Assembly: GCA_004009845.1 (NCBI GenBank)
Contig: RMBW01000119.1
Span: 1-64,000 of the forward strand
Direction: 5' to 3'
Origin: Davidsoniella eucalypti
Taxonomy: Eukaryota; Ascomycota; Sordariomycetes; Microascales; Ceratocystidaceae
DNA: 64,000 nucleotides
This document shows, in pieces, positions 25,355 to 34,717 of this stretch. A program made the position numbers and the translations under genes. The notes beneath the pieces were generated by a model. The model had not been told where the DNA came from and searched no databases. It was given only the letters and a program-made list of their open reading frames with translations. Numbering within the stretch: the first letter of the stretch is position 1; each line of letters opens with the position of its first letter.

Positions 25355-25819
25355 TTTATGGCAATGATTCAAACTTGATCGTAGACGAAAGAAAATGCGA
25401 AAAGGTTTGATAGTAAGTGGCTGATTGGCGACCCAATATGATAATATTTGCTGATGATGTTTGAAGAGGAAAAGAATTACGTAATTGCAAATATCTTGTT
25501 GGAAATATACAGGTAAGAACGATATAATAGGAAGGAAACACAAGACTCCACTAAAGCTGACGTTTCCGGAAAATGGTTCTTGATGATTCTTTTTAGAATG
25601 GTTTAGTTCACAATAGTAAAATCATGGGGAATTAATGAACAAATGAAATGTGCTAGTAAAACATGTGTCACCAACAGCTGCAAGGATTTCACCAGCGTAT
25701 TGCGTAATGATAGCACCTAGACCTTCTATAGTAACACTGATGTTAGAACGATTTCTAGTGAAGTCAGTTGATCCAAGACGCTATAGCACCAATAGCTTTC
25801 AGGGTAGGTATCACTGTAT
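25355..25819. other. STK19-like gene upstream region, no gene seen
   Basis: AT-rich sequence between the STK19-like start codon and the decayed phosphorylase pseudogene. It should contain the STK19-like promoter. The sequence near 25650-25820 may be further degraded 3' sequence of the pseudogene, but I cannot read it as such. Confidence 0.35.
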
Positions 25820-26640
25820 ACATCAACCTAATAGCCTAAGAGCTCTTTGGTATGCAGCGGAAGATAGAGCGGCATAGCCATGCCAGTCATTATTCTTATG
25901 GCTATCGGCATAATCAGAAATGCCACGGATAATAAGACATGGAAACTGCTGTACTACACCGGTAGCTTCCGTTTCAATACATATAGCTCCAGTCTCCCGT
26001 TGTAACTGGTCACCAAGATTTGCATCTTGCATCACCGAGTTTCCAGATGCGATAATCTCGTAATGTGGATGGTCATCTTCAAGCGTTGGTCTGGGTAGCT
26101 CCCACTCGCCAAGACAAGAGTCGCAAGGAAAGCCATCTAGTTGATGTATATGTTCAGGAGCTGTTCAGTGTTGACATCAATACGTTTGGAGAGGCGTTGA
26201 GTTGGCCCTGTTGTAGAAACTGCCCTTCCTGGAGCTGTTTACTAAACTCGTATTGAACAACACCGCCATATATGCCTGAGGGTTGGCCAACTACAACACC
26301 GCCAAGTCGAATATCATGTGGTGAAGAGGGAATTCCGGCGCTGGTTCCCACCAAAAGCAGTGTAGAGATACAGGAAAGCCATGCTGTCAGCAGCTGCAGC
26401 CGCCTGAGTTTGACCACCTGGTGCTGAGCAAGCTATAACAACATTAGGGTCTCCGATACGGCCATAAATGTAACTTGAAGTTCGAGATGCTTGGTTTTCG
26501 GGGTGTTCAAACTCTTCATCAAGGATATCCCTTGCGGCAGCTAGTTCCAGACACATACCCAGCCAATCTCATAGGTATCTTTTTCTGGGCACGATCGAGA
26601 GAAACCATAGTGAAAGTTGCCGAGTGCAAGGCTACTGCAT
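25820..26640 (-). pseudogene. Decayed PNP/UDP-phosphorylase domain (NLR-type N-terminal module)
   Basis: Blocks typical of the nucleoside phosphorylase superfamily module found at the N-terminus of many fungal NACHT/NB-ARC (NLR-like) and ankyrin proteins follow in order. They are YEIGWVC then LELAAARDILDEE (26600-26500), SSYIYGRIGDPNVVIACSAP (about 26475-26400), SAGIPSSPHDIRLGGVVVGQ (about 26340-26270), PHYEIIASGNSVMQDANL (26070-26015), GAICIETEATGVVQQFPC (about 26000-25940) and RGISDYADSHKN (about 25935-25900). They sit in three different frames with stops between, so it cannot be expressed as one protein. The EMEA-type active-site block has become ETEA. No NACHT, WD or TPR part follows, so the gene is both truncated and frameshifted. 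It lies in an AT-rich accessory patch with an orphan gene and a MULE element. Confidence 0.8.
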
Positions 26641-27022
26641 CGCAGACTAAAGATAGTTGAAGGTGTATAGAATGAGAACAAGGGGGTGGATAAAGAGGTA
26701 TGTTGAGGAAGAAGATGAGCGTTTTTTCTATGAAGTAATAATAATTGGATACAATGAAGGCAACAAAATAGAGTATGTGTAGTACATGTGGTTACGTGGA
26801 CTGTAACATAACATACATAAGTGTAGTAAGGCCATTCAACCTAATTTTATAGTCGGCACCGGCTTGATGCCTATGTAACTTGTTATAAATTGCAATGTAC
26901 TGGCTCTAATTGTATCACTAAATATCAAACAAAATACAGTATCTTGATAGAAAAAACCACAACCCTTTATATAACCAGACAAGCACCCAACCCAAGACAG
27001 ATACCCAAGCCGAAATTATACC
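26641..27022. other. Intergenic, AT-rich, no gene seen
   Basis: This lies between the start of the pseudogene and the 3' end of the orphan gene. I recognise no feature beyond AT-rich sequence and a short ACATGTGG/ACATAC-rich patch. Confidence 0.35.
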
Positions 27023-28499
27023 CTATATCCCACCACCCAAAGTTGGTCTAGCTAAGGACTGGGCTAGATCGGCAAAACCATCTAGTGCCATAGATGGCAT
27101 GGCAACCGTCATGTTGACTAATGACGGAGCATAAGGCACCAAAAGCTCACGGGAGGCATCAACGATGCCAGTAACGTAGTCACTGAACGGCATTGCCGTA
27201 AAGTCACCGACCACAGTTACCGGAGTCGAAATTTGGTTCCACACACTAGCACTAAGGATTTTTTCAACCTTCGGAACTGGAGACTCAGGCCGGGCCGAGA
27301 GCGGAGTCTTGGCAGGCTCTTCAGAGGAAGACGTCAAGGAGGATGTAATGCTAGCACGGGCAGGATTCATCCACCGAGTGGAAGTATAAACGGGGGTGGT
27401 CGCATCTTGCCACTTGTGAGATGCATGTGACATTGTCAAATACTCCTCATCACCTTCCTTGACTCTCTTCATACGTGGCTTCTCGGCATTCTGTTCCCGG
27501 CTGCCGTCCGACTCAGGGTTTGTCTTCTGGTCCCCATCCTTGCCGTTCACCCGAATATAGCCCTCGGCCTCTGCACGGGCGGCCTTGGCAGACGGACCGA
27601 AGAGATGGCCCCGTAGATAGTTGGCCATATCGACAAGATCCTCTTTGTTGGCTTGTGGCCCGAAGTACAAGTCGGTAGTGGCCACGCCTGCATCTTCGTC
27701 CGCCCGCTGCAGAGTCTTCCGGGTGCATGTTAAATCGTCCGGGTGACATAACGCAACCGTCCGGTCGAAATTCATGGCACACTGGTCAAGAGAGTGCCGA
27801 GCCATCGGGCCGTGAGTGACCGTTGTGCCGTAGCACCACGGAGCTCCGGAGTCATGGCTGTAATCGCCGAAGCGAATATCAACAAATACTGAGAAGAGAG
27901 AAACGTTAGAGAGGATACGAAGATGATTGCATGGCAACTAGAAAGGATAACAACTTACCATGAGAACGGAATGTAGCCGCATCTATCATCGGCTTTGGGG
28001 GCGCTATTGATGAGGCGCTAACTTGAAGGGGGGCGGCACCACAGACTAAGTTGGAAGCAGCTGTGGCGCCAGTTCCGTGGCTTAAAAGCCCGATTTGGAT
28101 ATCAGGTTTGGAAGCCATGATATCTTTTAGTGCCTGCGCCAGCTCCAACGACGCATCACTGACCTTGTAAAAGGGGGCATTTTTCATGCTCTCCACGATC
28201 TCTTCATTGTCCAATGATAGTTGCATTCGGTCATATGGACGATCCTCTAGACGCTTAAAGTCCGTGTAAGGAACATGGACGAGCAGCGTAGAGTAGCTGA
28301 CATCAAGACTGAGCTTGGCAATTTCTGCCAAAGCATCTAAACTCCCTTCCGGATCGTAGGCATCTGGGACGAGCATGATTATAGCATCCGCGGCATCTAG
28401 TAGACCAGGCGGGATGGCGTTACTTGGCACGCTGGAACTGGGCATGACCTCCTCTGTCTGGCTGTGAGCCGTGGATCGAGAAGTCATTCTAGCAGGCAT
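27023..28499 (-). CDS. Protein of unknown function (468 residues)
   Basis: Exon 1 is 28499-27959 and exon 2 is 27888-27023. The 70-nt intron (GTAAGT...CTCAG) keeps the frame. The start is the first ATG of the open frame. I do not recognise the family. Residues 30-155 alternate hydrophobic strands with helices (AIIMLVPDAYD, STLLVHVPY, IQIGLLSHGTGATAASNLV), suggesting an alpha/beta Rossmann-like fold with a glycine turn in GLLSHGTGA. There is no signal peptide. Exon 2 has a Cys-containing part (APWCYGTT, LDQCAMNFD, ALCHPDDLTCTR), a charged linker around residues 300-340 and a C-terminal region with Met/Ala-rich amphipathic stretches (VTGIVDASRELL, MALDGFADLAQSL) that could touch a membrane. Its sequence is GC-richer than the AT-rich DNA on both sides. 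An accessory or transferred gene is possible. It could belong to a lineage-specific family. Confidence 0.7.
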
Positions 28500-28851
28500 C
28501 TTTGACGATAAAAATAATTATGAGTAAAAAATACAAGTTGAAACAAGATAAGATAGTTATTGTAAGATTTGAATGATAATTAATGTGTATGATATATAGC
28601 AAACAAATCTAAGAAATGATGTGTGTGTGAAGATGGAAAAGATGAAAGTCTATCCAAAGTGGGAAGAAGAGGGTTTTTATAGTCAGCTACATCTTCAAAA
28701 TAGGGACTTTTATAGAACTTCTATCATGATCTAGGACTTTTATGATAGTCGGCAAGTTATTAGTCGTGAGTAGGTTCTGCCAACCAATTATAGAGCCCAG
28801 AGGAGGCCCACTCTTTCCTAATCGAGCCATATCAGCTTAGTCATGGGACAT
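28500..28851. other. Promoter region of the orphan gene, no gene seen
   Basis: AT-rich DNA upstream of the minus-strand gene that starts at 28499. The string GGACTTTTAT occurs twice near 28705 and 28733. I see no coding potential. Confidence 0.35.
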
Positions 28852-28860
28852 CTTCCAGTC
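28852..28860 (+). repeat. Target-site duplication, left copy
   Basis: CTTCCAGTC is repeated exactly at 29584-29592 on the other side of the element. Nine bases is the usual duplication length for MULE insertions. Confidence 0.9.
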
Positions 28861-29001
28861 GAGTCAAGCTAATTTAACAGTTGGGATTTTAATTTCACAG
28901 TTACGCTAGCCGTATTAGGAAATTGTAGTCACGTGCATCGTCGATTACAAGAAGTCAAAAATATTTCTTACATTGCATCACCACTTCATCACTACTATAA
29001 G
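28861..29001 (+). repeat. MULE left terminal inverted repeat
   Basis: Begins GAGTCAAGCTAATTTAAC and ends ACTACTATAAG. It is the reverse complement of 29442-29583 apart from a few substitutions and a one-base insertion after CACGTG. Confidence 0.92.
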
Positions 29002-29132
29002 ATGAAACATATGTAATTGAATATTATAAAGCAGTAAAAATCTATGAAGACGGTCCCTCACCGTTATTACCTCCTGCTCACGATGATGAAAACCTTCATC
29101 ACCCTACTTTTTTATTTTCTACACACACCACA

Positions 29133-29465
29133 ATGGCATCATCATTTATGGATAAAGGGCTATCTATAGATACCACAGACACCCCTGTTATACGGCTTGC
29201 CCCTCCTCCAACAATACACTACCACTCTCGAGAGGCACTTTTCCAAGGCATTAATGCATGGGCTTCTGTACGTGGGTACGCTTTTTCAACTGTGTCTTCT
29301 TACACCAATGGTGGTATGAAATCAGTGGTCTATGGCTGTGATCGGCATGGCAAGCTTAACACACGTACAAAACCGTCTATACGTAAAGGCTCGTCTCGGG
29401 TAACTAGCTGTCTTTTTTCTATTCTGGCATGCATGTTTAATCTTATAGTAGTGGTGAAGTGGTGA
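29133..29465 (+). CDS. Truncated MULE transposase: FAR1-like DNA-binding N-terminus only
   Basis: The 110-residue frame starts at an ATG after a roughly 130-base leader. Residues 30-95 (HYHSREALFQGINAWASVRGYAF, then VVYGCDRHGK and SSRVTSCLF) match the zinc-binding FAR1/WRKY-GCM-like DNA-binding region that opens fungal MULE transposases. The usual TGCPF-like core is altered to TSCLF. The catalytic DDE domain is absent, because the sequence passes from this block into the right inverted repeat, where the stop codon at 29463-29465 lies. If expressed, the product could bind element ends without cutting. It may equally be a dead relic. The family is clear; expression is unknown. Confidence 0.7.
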   Translation: MASSFMDKGLSIDTTDTPVIRLAPPPTIHYHSREALFQGINAWASVRGYAFSTVSSYTNGGMKSVVYGCDRHGKLNTRTKPSIRKGSSRVTSCLFSILACMFNLIVVVKW

Positions 29466-29583
29466 TGCGATGTAAGAAATATTTTTGATTTCTTGTAATC
29501 GACGATGTCACGTGACTACAATTTCCTAATACGGCTAGCGTAACTGTGAAATTAAAATCCCAACTGTTAAATTAGCTTGACTC
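29442..29583 (-). repeat. MULE right terminal inverted repeat
   Basis: Reverse complement of the left repeat at 28861-29001, ending TTAGCTTGACTC. It contains the stop codon of the internal truncated ORF. Confidence 0.92.
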
Positions 29584-29592
29584 CTTCCAGTC
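29584..29592 (+). repeat. Target-site duplication, right copy
   Basis: Exact second copy of CTTCCAGTC, directly abutting the right inverted repeat. Confidence 0.9.
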
Positions 29593-31049
29593 TAGAAAGA
29601 ATGCAACTAACTACTTGCTGCTGAGTCGTTTATCGTGAAAATCGAGAAAAATGTTATTCGTACTACATATAACTAAGCCCAGAAGACGAGGGCTTCATTG
29701 ATTGAGGGGCAGTTACTAGGTGAAGATAGCGTATTTTGGCGGTTCGAATAGAAAAAAAAAGCTCTGTTTTCCCTCCTTGCTTTCAATATTTCCCAGTGAA
29801 TGTTTCTCGGCAAGATGTGCATAGTTAGAGTGATTTGTATAAATATGCATTGTATCTTTGAACTATATTTTACAGCTATAGAATGATATGGGAACAAGTT
29901 CGATAGAATGTAAATATACAAGTAGTTGTACAATCTCATGTAGTGTTTGTAAGAGTATTGATCAATGTCTTAGGTTGCAAGGGAGTAGTAGCCAACAAAT
30001 TGACATAGCTCAGTGATGAGATTGTATGTTACACATGCTGGTATTCCCTGTACACTGAGTTCTACACCCTTCGGTCTTTTCATAGTTCTAGGGGCTAAAT
30101 AACAATATACTTTATTGAAGTGAGGGACGTAGTGGTTGCAACGCCCATCTCTTCTTCTTATTGACGATGTCATAAGTTTGGTCACGTGAAATTTCGGGGT
30201 TTTTAAACAGTTATGTAGGTCACTTTAGAGGTATGATAATATTTATTCTTCCAGTGTTTTTTCAAGTCATGGGTTCTTTCCTGTAAACATAAACATAGAT
30301 ACAAACCCAAATAGCAAAACAGCTCCGATTGTGTGCGTACGTTACATGACTTCCATCGTGTTCTTGCCTCTTCTTGATCTTCTACTTCTTACTAAATAAA
30401 CAAAAGAACCTCACTGACTGCTATCACATGCCCCACAGACCTGTGGCGGCAGAAGAAAGTCTAACTGTGAACTGGGTTATTCCGTGAGACCGCCGAAAGA
30501 GCAAAGTATCCCGAGACCAATACGCCCTCGACTTATTTGCGGTAGACTCGAGGTGCCCGTGTTCAAGTTTTTTGCGATAATTGTGTCAATTTTATGAACA
30601 CAAAAAATAGCGTATTGTTTTCCAATACTCACTAGTTAAGAAAGATTTGATATGATAAAGATTAATTGTATAAGTATTAAACAAAGAAGAAAAAAATAAC
30701 AATACATTTATTATTGAACCTGTTATAGTCACAAGGAAAAAATAAAACACAAGTATATGAGATGAGCCATGTTAAGATTTTAAATTATTCAACTAAAAAA
30801 GGCCAGACCAAGCAAGCAACAACGGGAAAAAAAACGCCTTGAAATGCGCAAGTCGTGATGTGATATCGCATATAATCGCATTTGTATAAGACAGATAGGA
30901 ATATGAATATGAGAACCCATCTCTCAAAGCGTAGTGAAACAAAGATAAAGCTCCCTTTTTTGATAATAGATAAAGAAAAGGTGAAAATGAAGTAGAAAAA
31001 AAAAAGCAATAAACTTATACATTTAACGGTCGAACAAGGCAACTCTTCA
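29593..31049. other. AT-rich intergenic stretch, no gene recognised
   Basis: No supported gene. A minus-strand frame at 30185-29970 (rich in basic residues at its start) has no family features I know. The last 300 bases before 31050 are A-rich on the plus strand and probably hold the 3' untranslated region of the transporter gene, which ends at 31050. Confidence 0.4.
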
Positions 31050-34000
31050 TTAGTTGGCTGTCGTTAGGATATACGCCGTGATCGAGCTCATACGCTCGCT
31101 TGTTAGCTTTAGTGACACCCGAAGCAATTCTTGGGCCACATCCGGCTCTTCCTTCTGCATCTTGTTCCAGCCCTTCTCTTCAAGAACCCAGATTGTGCAG
31201 TCGTGCTCGACAATCGCCGTAGCTGTGCGTGGGGTCTCGGAGAAAAAAGGAAGTTCGCCGCAGGTTGTGCCTGCTACAATGCACTCAGATAGGAAGCCTT
31301 GAGGTAGGTCATACTCGACGCGGATGATACCCTTTTCAACTAGGTAGAATCCGTCCGCTGGCTCACCGCGTTGGTATAGCTGCGTGCCGGCCGCAAATTC
31401 CATCTTGAAAAAGTACGGCGTGGCGCGGAACCAGAAGTCTTCGTTCTTATCGCTAATGCCATTGAAGATGCGTAGAATCAACCTCAGTGGCTCCTTGAAC
31501 GACATCCACTTCTTGGGCCGGACATGTTCTTGTGTCTGTGTCAGTGAAACCTGCGCCGCTTGCTGCAAAAGTGTCCGTCTGGGAGAGTTCTGCGGCATAT
31601 CGAAGTCATTTTTCAATGTACTGGGACGAGCAGGAACAGAGAGACTGGAAGATGCCTGCTGCTGTTGATCGTGTAGCAGGGACATAGCCTCAGTGCTAGC
31701 ATAGAACGTCTTGAGAAGCTCGTTCTCGCAGCTCTCAAGGGCAGAGTTTAGGTCCGGAAGAAGCGCAGCTCCCATACCCTCACGACCAACGAGACCGACC
31801 GCGCGAAGATTGCGACCAAGTTGGCTTTCGGGATCAACACCACTAACGATTAGCTCGATGTTCTTGGTCTTGATTAGACGACCAATGGTGTTGAAGGCCT
31901 CGACAGCAGAGTAATCGAGCCCGGTGACCTGGCGCATATCTACAATAAGGTAGCGGATAGGACGCTTAGAGAAAGCCTTGTCATTAACGAGTCCACGGAT
32001 ATTTTCTTCGACGCTAACAATAGTTCCGAAGAATAGATAACCAGACAGCTTCACGATTGAAATCTGTTGTCCAGCTTGCTGCAGATAGTGGTGCTGTGAA
32101 GGGTTACGGCGTACAGTCGAGGTGACAATATCGCCAGAATAAGTAGCGCGGATAGCAGGCACACGAGCAGTCTGGAAAACAAGCGAAACGAAAGCAAGCA
32201 TGACACCAACACCGATACCAACAACAAAATCGTAGATTCCCATGACCAAAACGATAGTCAAGACGGTCAAGTATTCGGCAACCTTGAGCTTTTTGCGAGG
32301 AACCCACACAGCGTCTAGAAGCAGTTCGAAACCAAGATCAAAGATCAAGCAGCCGACCATCATGACGGGGATGAAGCCAATCAGCGAAGGACCAACCAAC
32401 ATAACACCGAAGGTCATGGCAGCGAGCATGTAGCCAGCAAGTCGGCTATCACCACCAGACCGCATGAAGAATACGGTGTTGGCATAGACCAGGTAGTTCT
32501 GAATGCTACCAAGCATACCCGAGATAAAGTTGGAGTATCCATGCAGTCTAAGCTCGACATCCAGGTCAGCATTATCTTCGCCGACATTCAGAGCTAGCGC
32601 AGGGACGTTGATGGGGACATGAAGGACCCCGAAGAAGGTGAGTGCCAGCATGGCAGGGAAACAGCTAGCAATGGCATCCCAGTGGACCAGCTTGAACTGG
32701 TACAAAGTGTAGAAGTACCACCAAGGCTCCCCAGAAGGTGGTCCAGTGAAGATCCAGCCTCCATCACGTAGAGAATCGACATCAAGCTGATCTAAGCTCA
32801 AAACGAAAAAGTAGAAGATGAAGGGGATACCCAAGATGTACAACGGCAAGAAGTACTTGGACTTGATCTTGGTGTGACCCCAGAAGAGAGTGATAGCAAG
32901 GACGAAAGGGATCACCCATTGCCAAAGAGTCTCAGGATCCATGAGTTGACGAAGAGTTTCTAGATCGTACTGAACACCGCCGTCGAGACGAGCAGATACT
33001 TCAAAGCCAGTAAGAATGAGGAAGAAGCCTACACCACCAATGCAGCCGATCAGGATATGGCGCGGGATAAAGCCAACCATATAGCCGAACTTGAACTTGC
33101 CCATGAGCCAGAAGACGAGACCAGTGACCATGGCACTAGTCGAATACGCAACAATGGTGGTGGCAATGACCTCATCCGGCTTGTCCTCTCCAATCATTTT
33201 GGTGATCTTGCCGGCCATGTTATGGAAGAAAGGAACGACCTCGATCTACATTTGTGCGAGTTAGTCAAGGTGTCATCACTCATGAAAGTACAGGTAATAT
33301 GATCTGTAAATTGGCTAAGGGTCACCATAAGATAGTGGGAACTTACCAGCTCGGAACCTACACCTCCGCGGAAAATACTTCCGGTAGAGAAGGTTAGTTG
33401 CGACACAATAGTGCTCACATAGAAGATAGAAATGCCGGCCGAGCCCAGGTGACTGAAGATGGGCGATGCGAGTGGGAACAGAATCATGCCTGCATATCGG
33501 AGAGAAAAAAAATAATGTTAGCTCATTGGTTCGCGTACCTGTGTGCAACCATACATGCAGGGGGAAAACGAAGGCTTTTGGGGGATTTTTTTTTTCGTTT
33601 TTTTCTCCAGATTCTCTAACTATGGCCTACATGGGAGAAGACAACATACCGTATGAAAGAGCATCTAGAATGTTCAGCAGCAAGCCGACAATCACAGCAG
33701 GAAGGCAGTGCGCCGGCTGTACTACAGCATTAGTGAAGATGGCTCGGTAGTTCCACTGCGCCGGGTTCCAGCTGATGTTGGCGCCATGAGAGGAGAACCA
33801 ATTCTGGTGCACGGGCGCATTTCGCTTCTGGGCCTCGATATCGTCGATGACACCCTCTTCCAGAATCCCGTACGAAGGCCGTGGACCAGTGATGCTGCCG
33901 CGACGGATCACGCCTAGCAATGGCGCTGTCTCGACATCGGTGCTGTTCTGGACATCGGACGCCATGCGAGAAATTCTGATCTCGGGGCTTTCGTCAATGA

Positions 34001-34717
34001 CTGGGGATGTGGCTGTCCATGTCGAGCTTGCATTACGAGGTGAGGGGACAGCAGTAGCACCGCCTTCAAACCCCTCTGGCGGCGAACGGCGCAGCATATT
34101 AGCAATGACTGAAGGGCCATCGTCAGCCTCTTCGAGCAGAGCGTCGAGATCGGCTTCGGCGTCAGCGTCGGTATATTCCGTTTCCCACTGGTTGTTCAAG
34201 TGGTTTTTAGCGCGCACGAGCGGCGAAGCAAAGCGTGCTGGACGGTCCTCTTCGGTCGAGGTTCGAGGGCTAGTATGCGGTGAACGCTGGCGAGCGAGGA
34301 AGCTGGAAGAAAGAGGCTCTTTGCGATCGGCAAGAAAGTAGGAAGCCAGCTCGGCGGTGTCCTGGCGGACGCTGCGGGCATTTTCAGAGCTGTCAATCTG
34401 CTGGCCTAGAATTGAAAAAGAAAAGCAAGCGGGTTAGTTTTCCGTGTTCTTGTTTCGCTGATAAGGGAAGAATGAGGCAGCTCGGCTGAATAGAGCCCCT
34501 ACGGCAATATTTACATACCAACTTTACCGCGTGCAGTACCCGTCACGAAAGAACGCATGGGCGGGTTTCGGTGGCCTGCCACGATAAACGAACTCGATCG
34601 GAGACGGGCTGGATCGACACCGGACGAGGAATCGGCGAGAAGGCTATCGTCGGCACCGGGCTGATCCTGTGTGCTGACCGAAGAGGCTCGGTGGCGCCAC
34701 GAGGAAAACGAAGACAT
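31050..34717 (-). CDS. SulP-family transporter with STAS and cNMP-binding domains (Vsb1/YGR125W-like)
   Basis: Four exons: 34717-34519, 34405-33650, 33489-33347 and 33245-31050. All GT-AG junctions preserve the frame and give 1097 residues. The ATG at 34717 is the first in frame. Residues 1-250 are an acidic, Ser-rich cytosolic region (ADAEADLDALLEEADDG). The membrane domain runs from about 290 (AVVQPAHCLPAVIVGLLLNI) to 720 with about ten or more hydrophobic spans. The STAS domain follows at about 760-890 (RYLIVDMRQVTGLDYSAVEA). A cyclic-nucleotide-binding domain lies at about 967-1080, with the phosphate cassette GELPFFSETPRTATA. This architecture is that of yeast Ygr125w/Vsb1, a vacuolar protein linked to basic amino-acid storage, and not that of plasma-membrane sulfate permeases. 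The substrate here is inferred. Whether the domain binds a nucleotide is not shown, although the cassette Arg is kept. Confidence 0.9.

Larger units (their letters stand above)
28861..29583. mobile_element. Non-autonomous MULE-derived DNA transposon (723 bp)
   Basis: The element is bounded by long terminal inverted repeats, 28861-29001 and 29442-29583, which read GAGTCAAGCTAATTTAACAG inward from each end and stay nearly identical for about 141 bases with only a few differences. A perfect 9-bp target duplication (CTTCCAGTC) flanks it. Long inverted repeats with a 9-bp duplication are typical of Mutator-like elements. The 440-bp interior holds a short leader and the first part of a FAR1-like transposase gene, then jumps straight into the right repeat, so it is an internal-deletion derivative that needs a full-length partner to move. 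High repeat identity suggests a fairly recent insertion. Confidence 0.93.

Noticed and set aside
28861..29583. CRISPR-like or hairpin regulatory structure formed by the two 141-bp repeats
   Set aside because: The 9-bp target duplication and the internal transposase fragment identify a DNA transposon.
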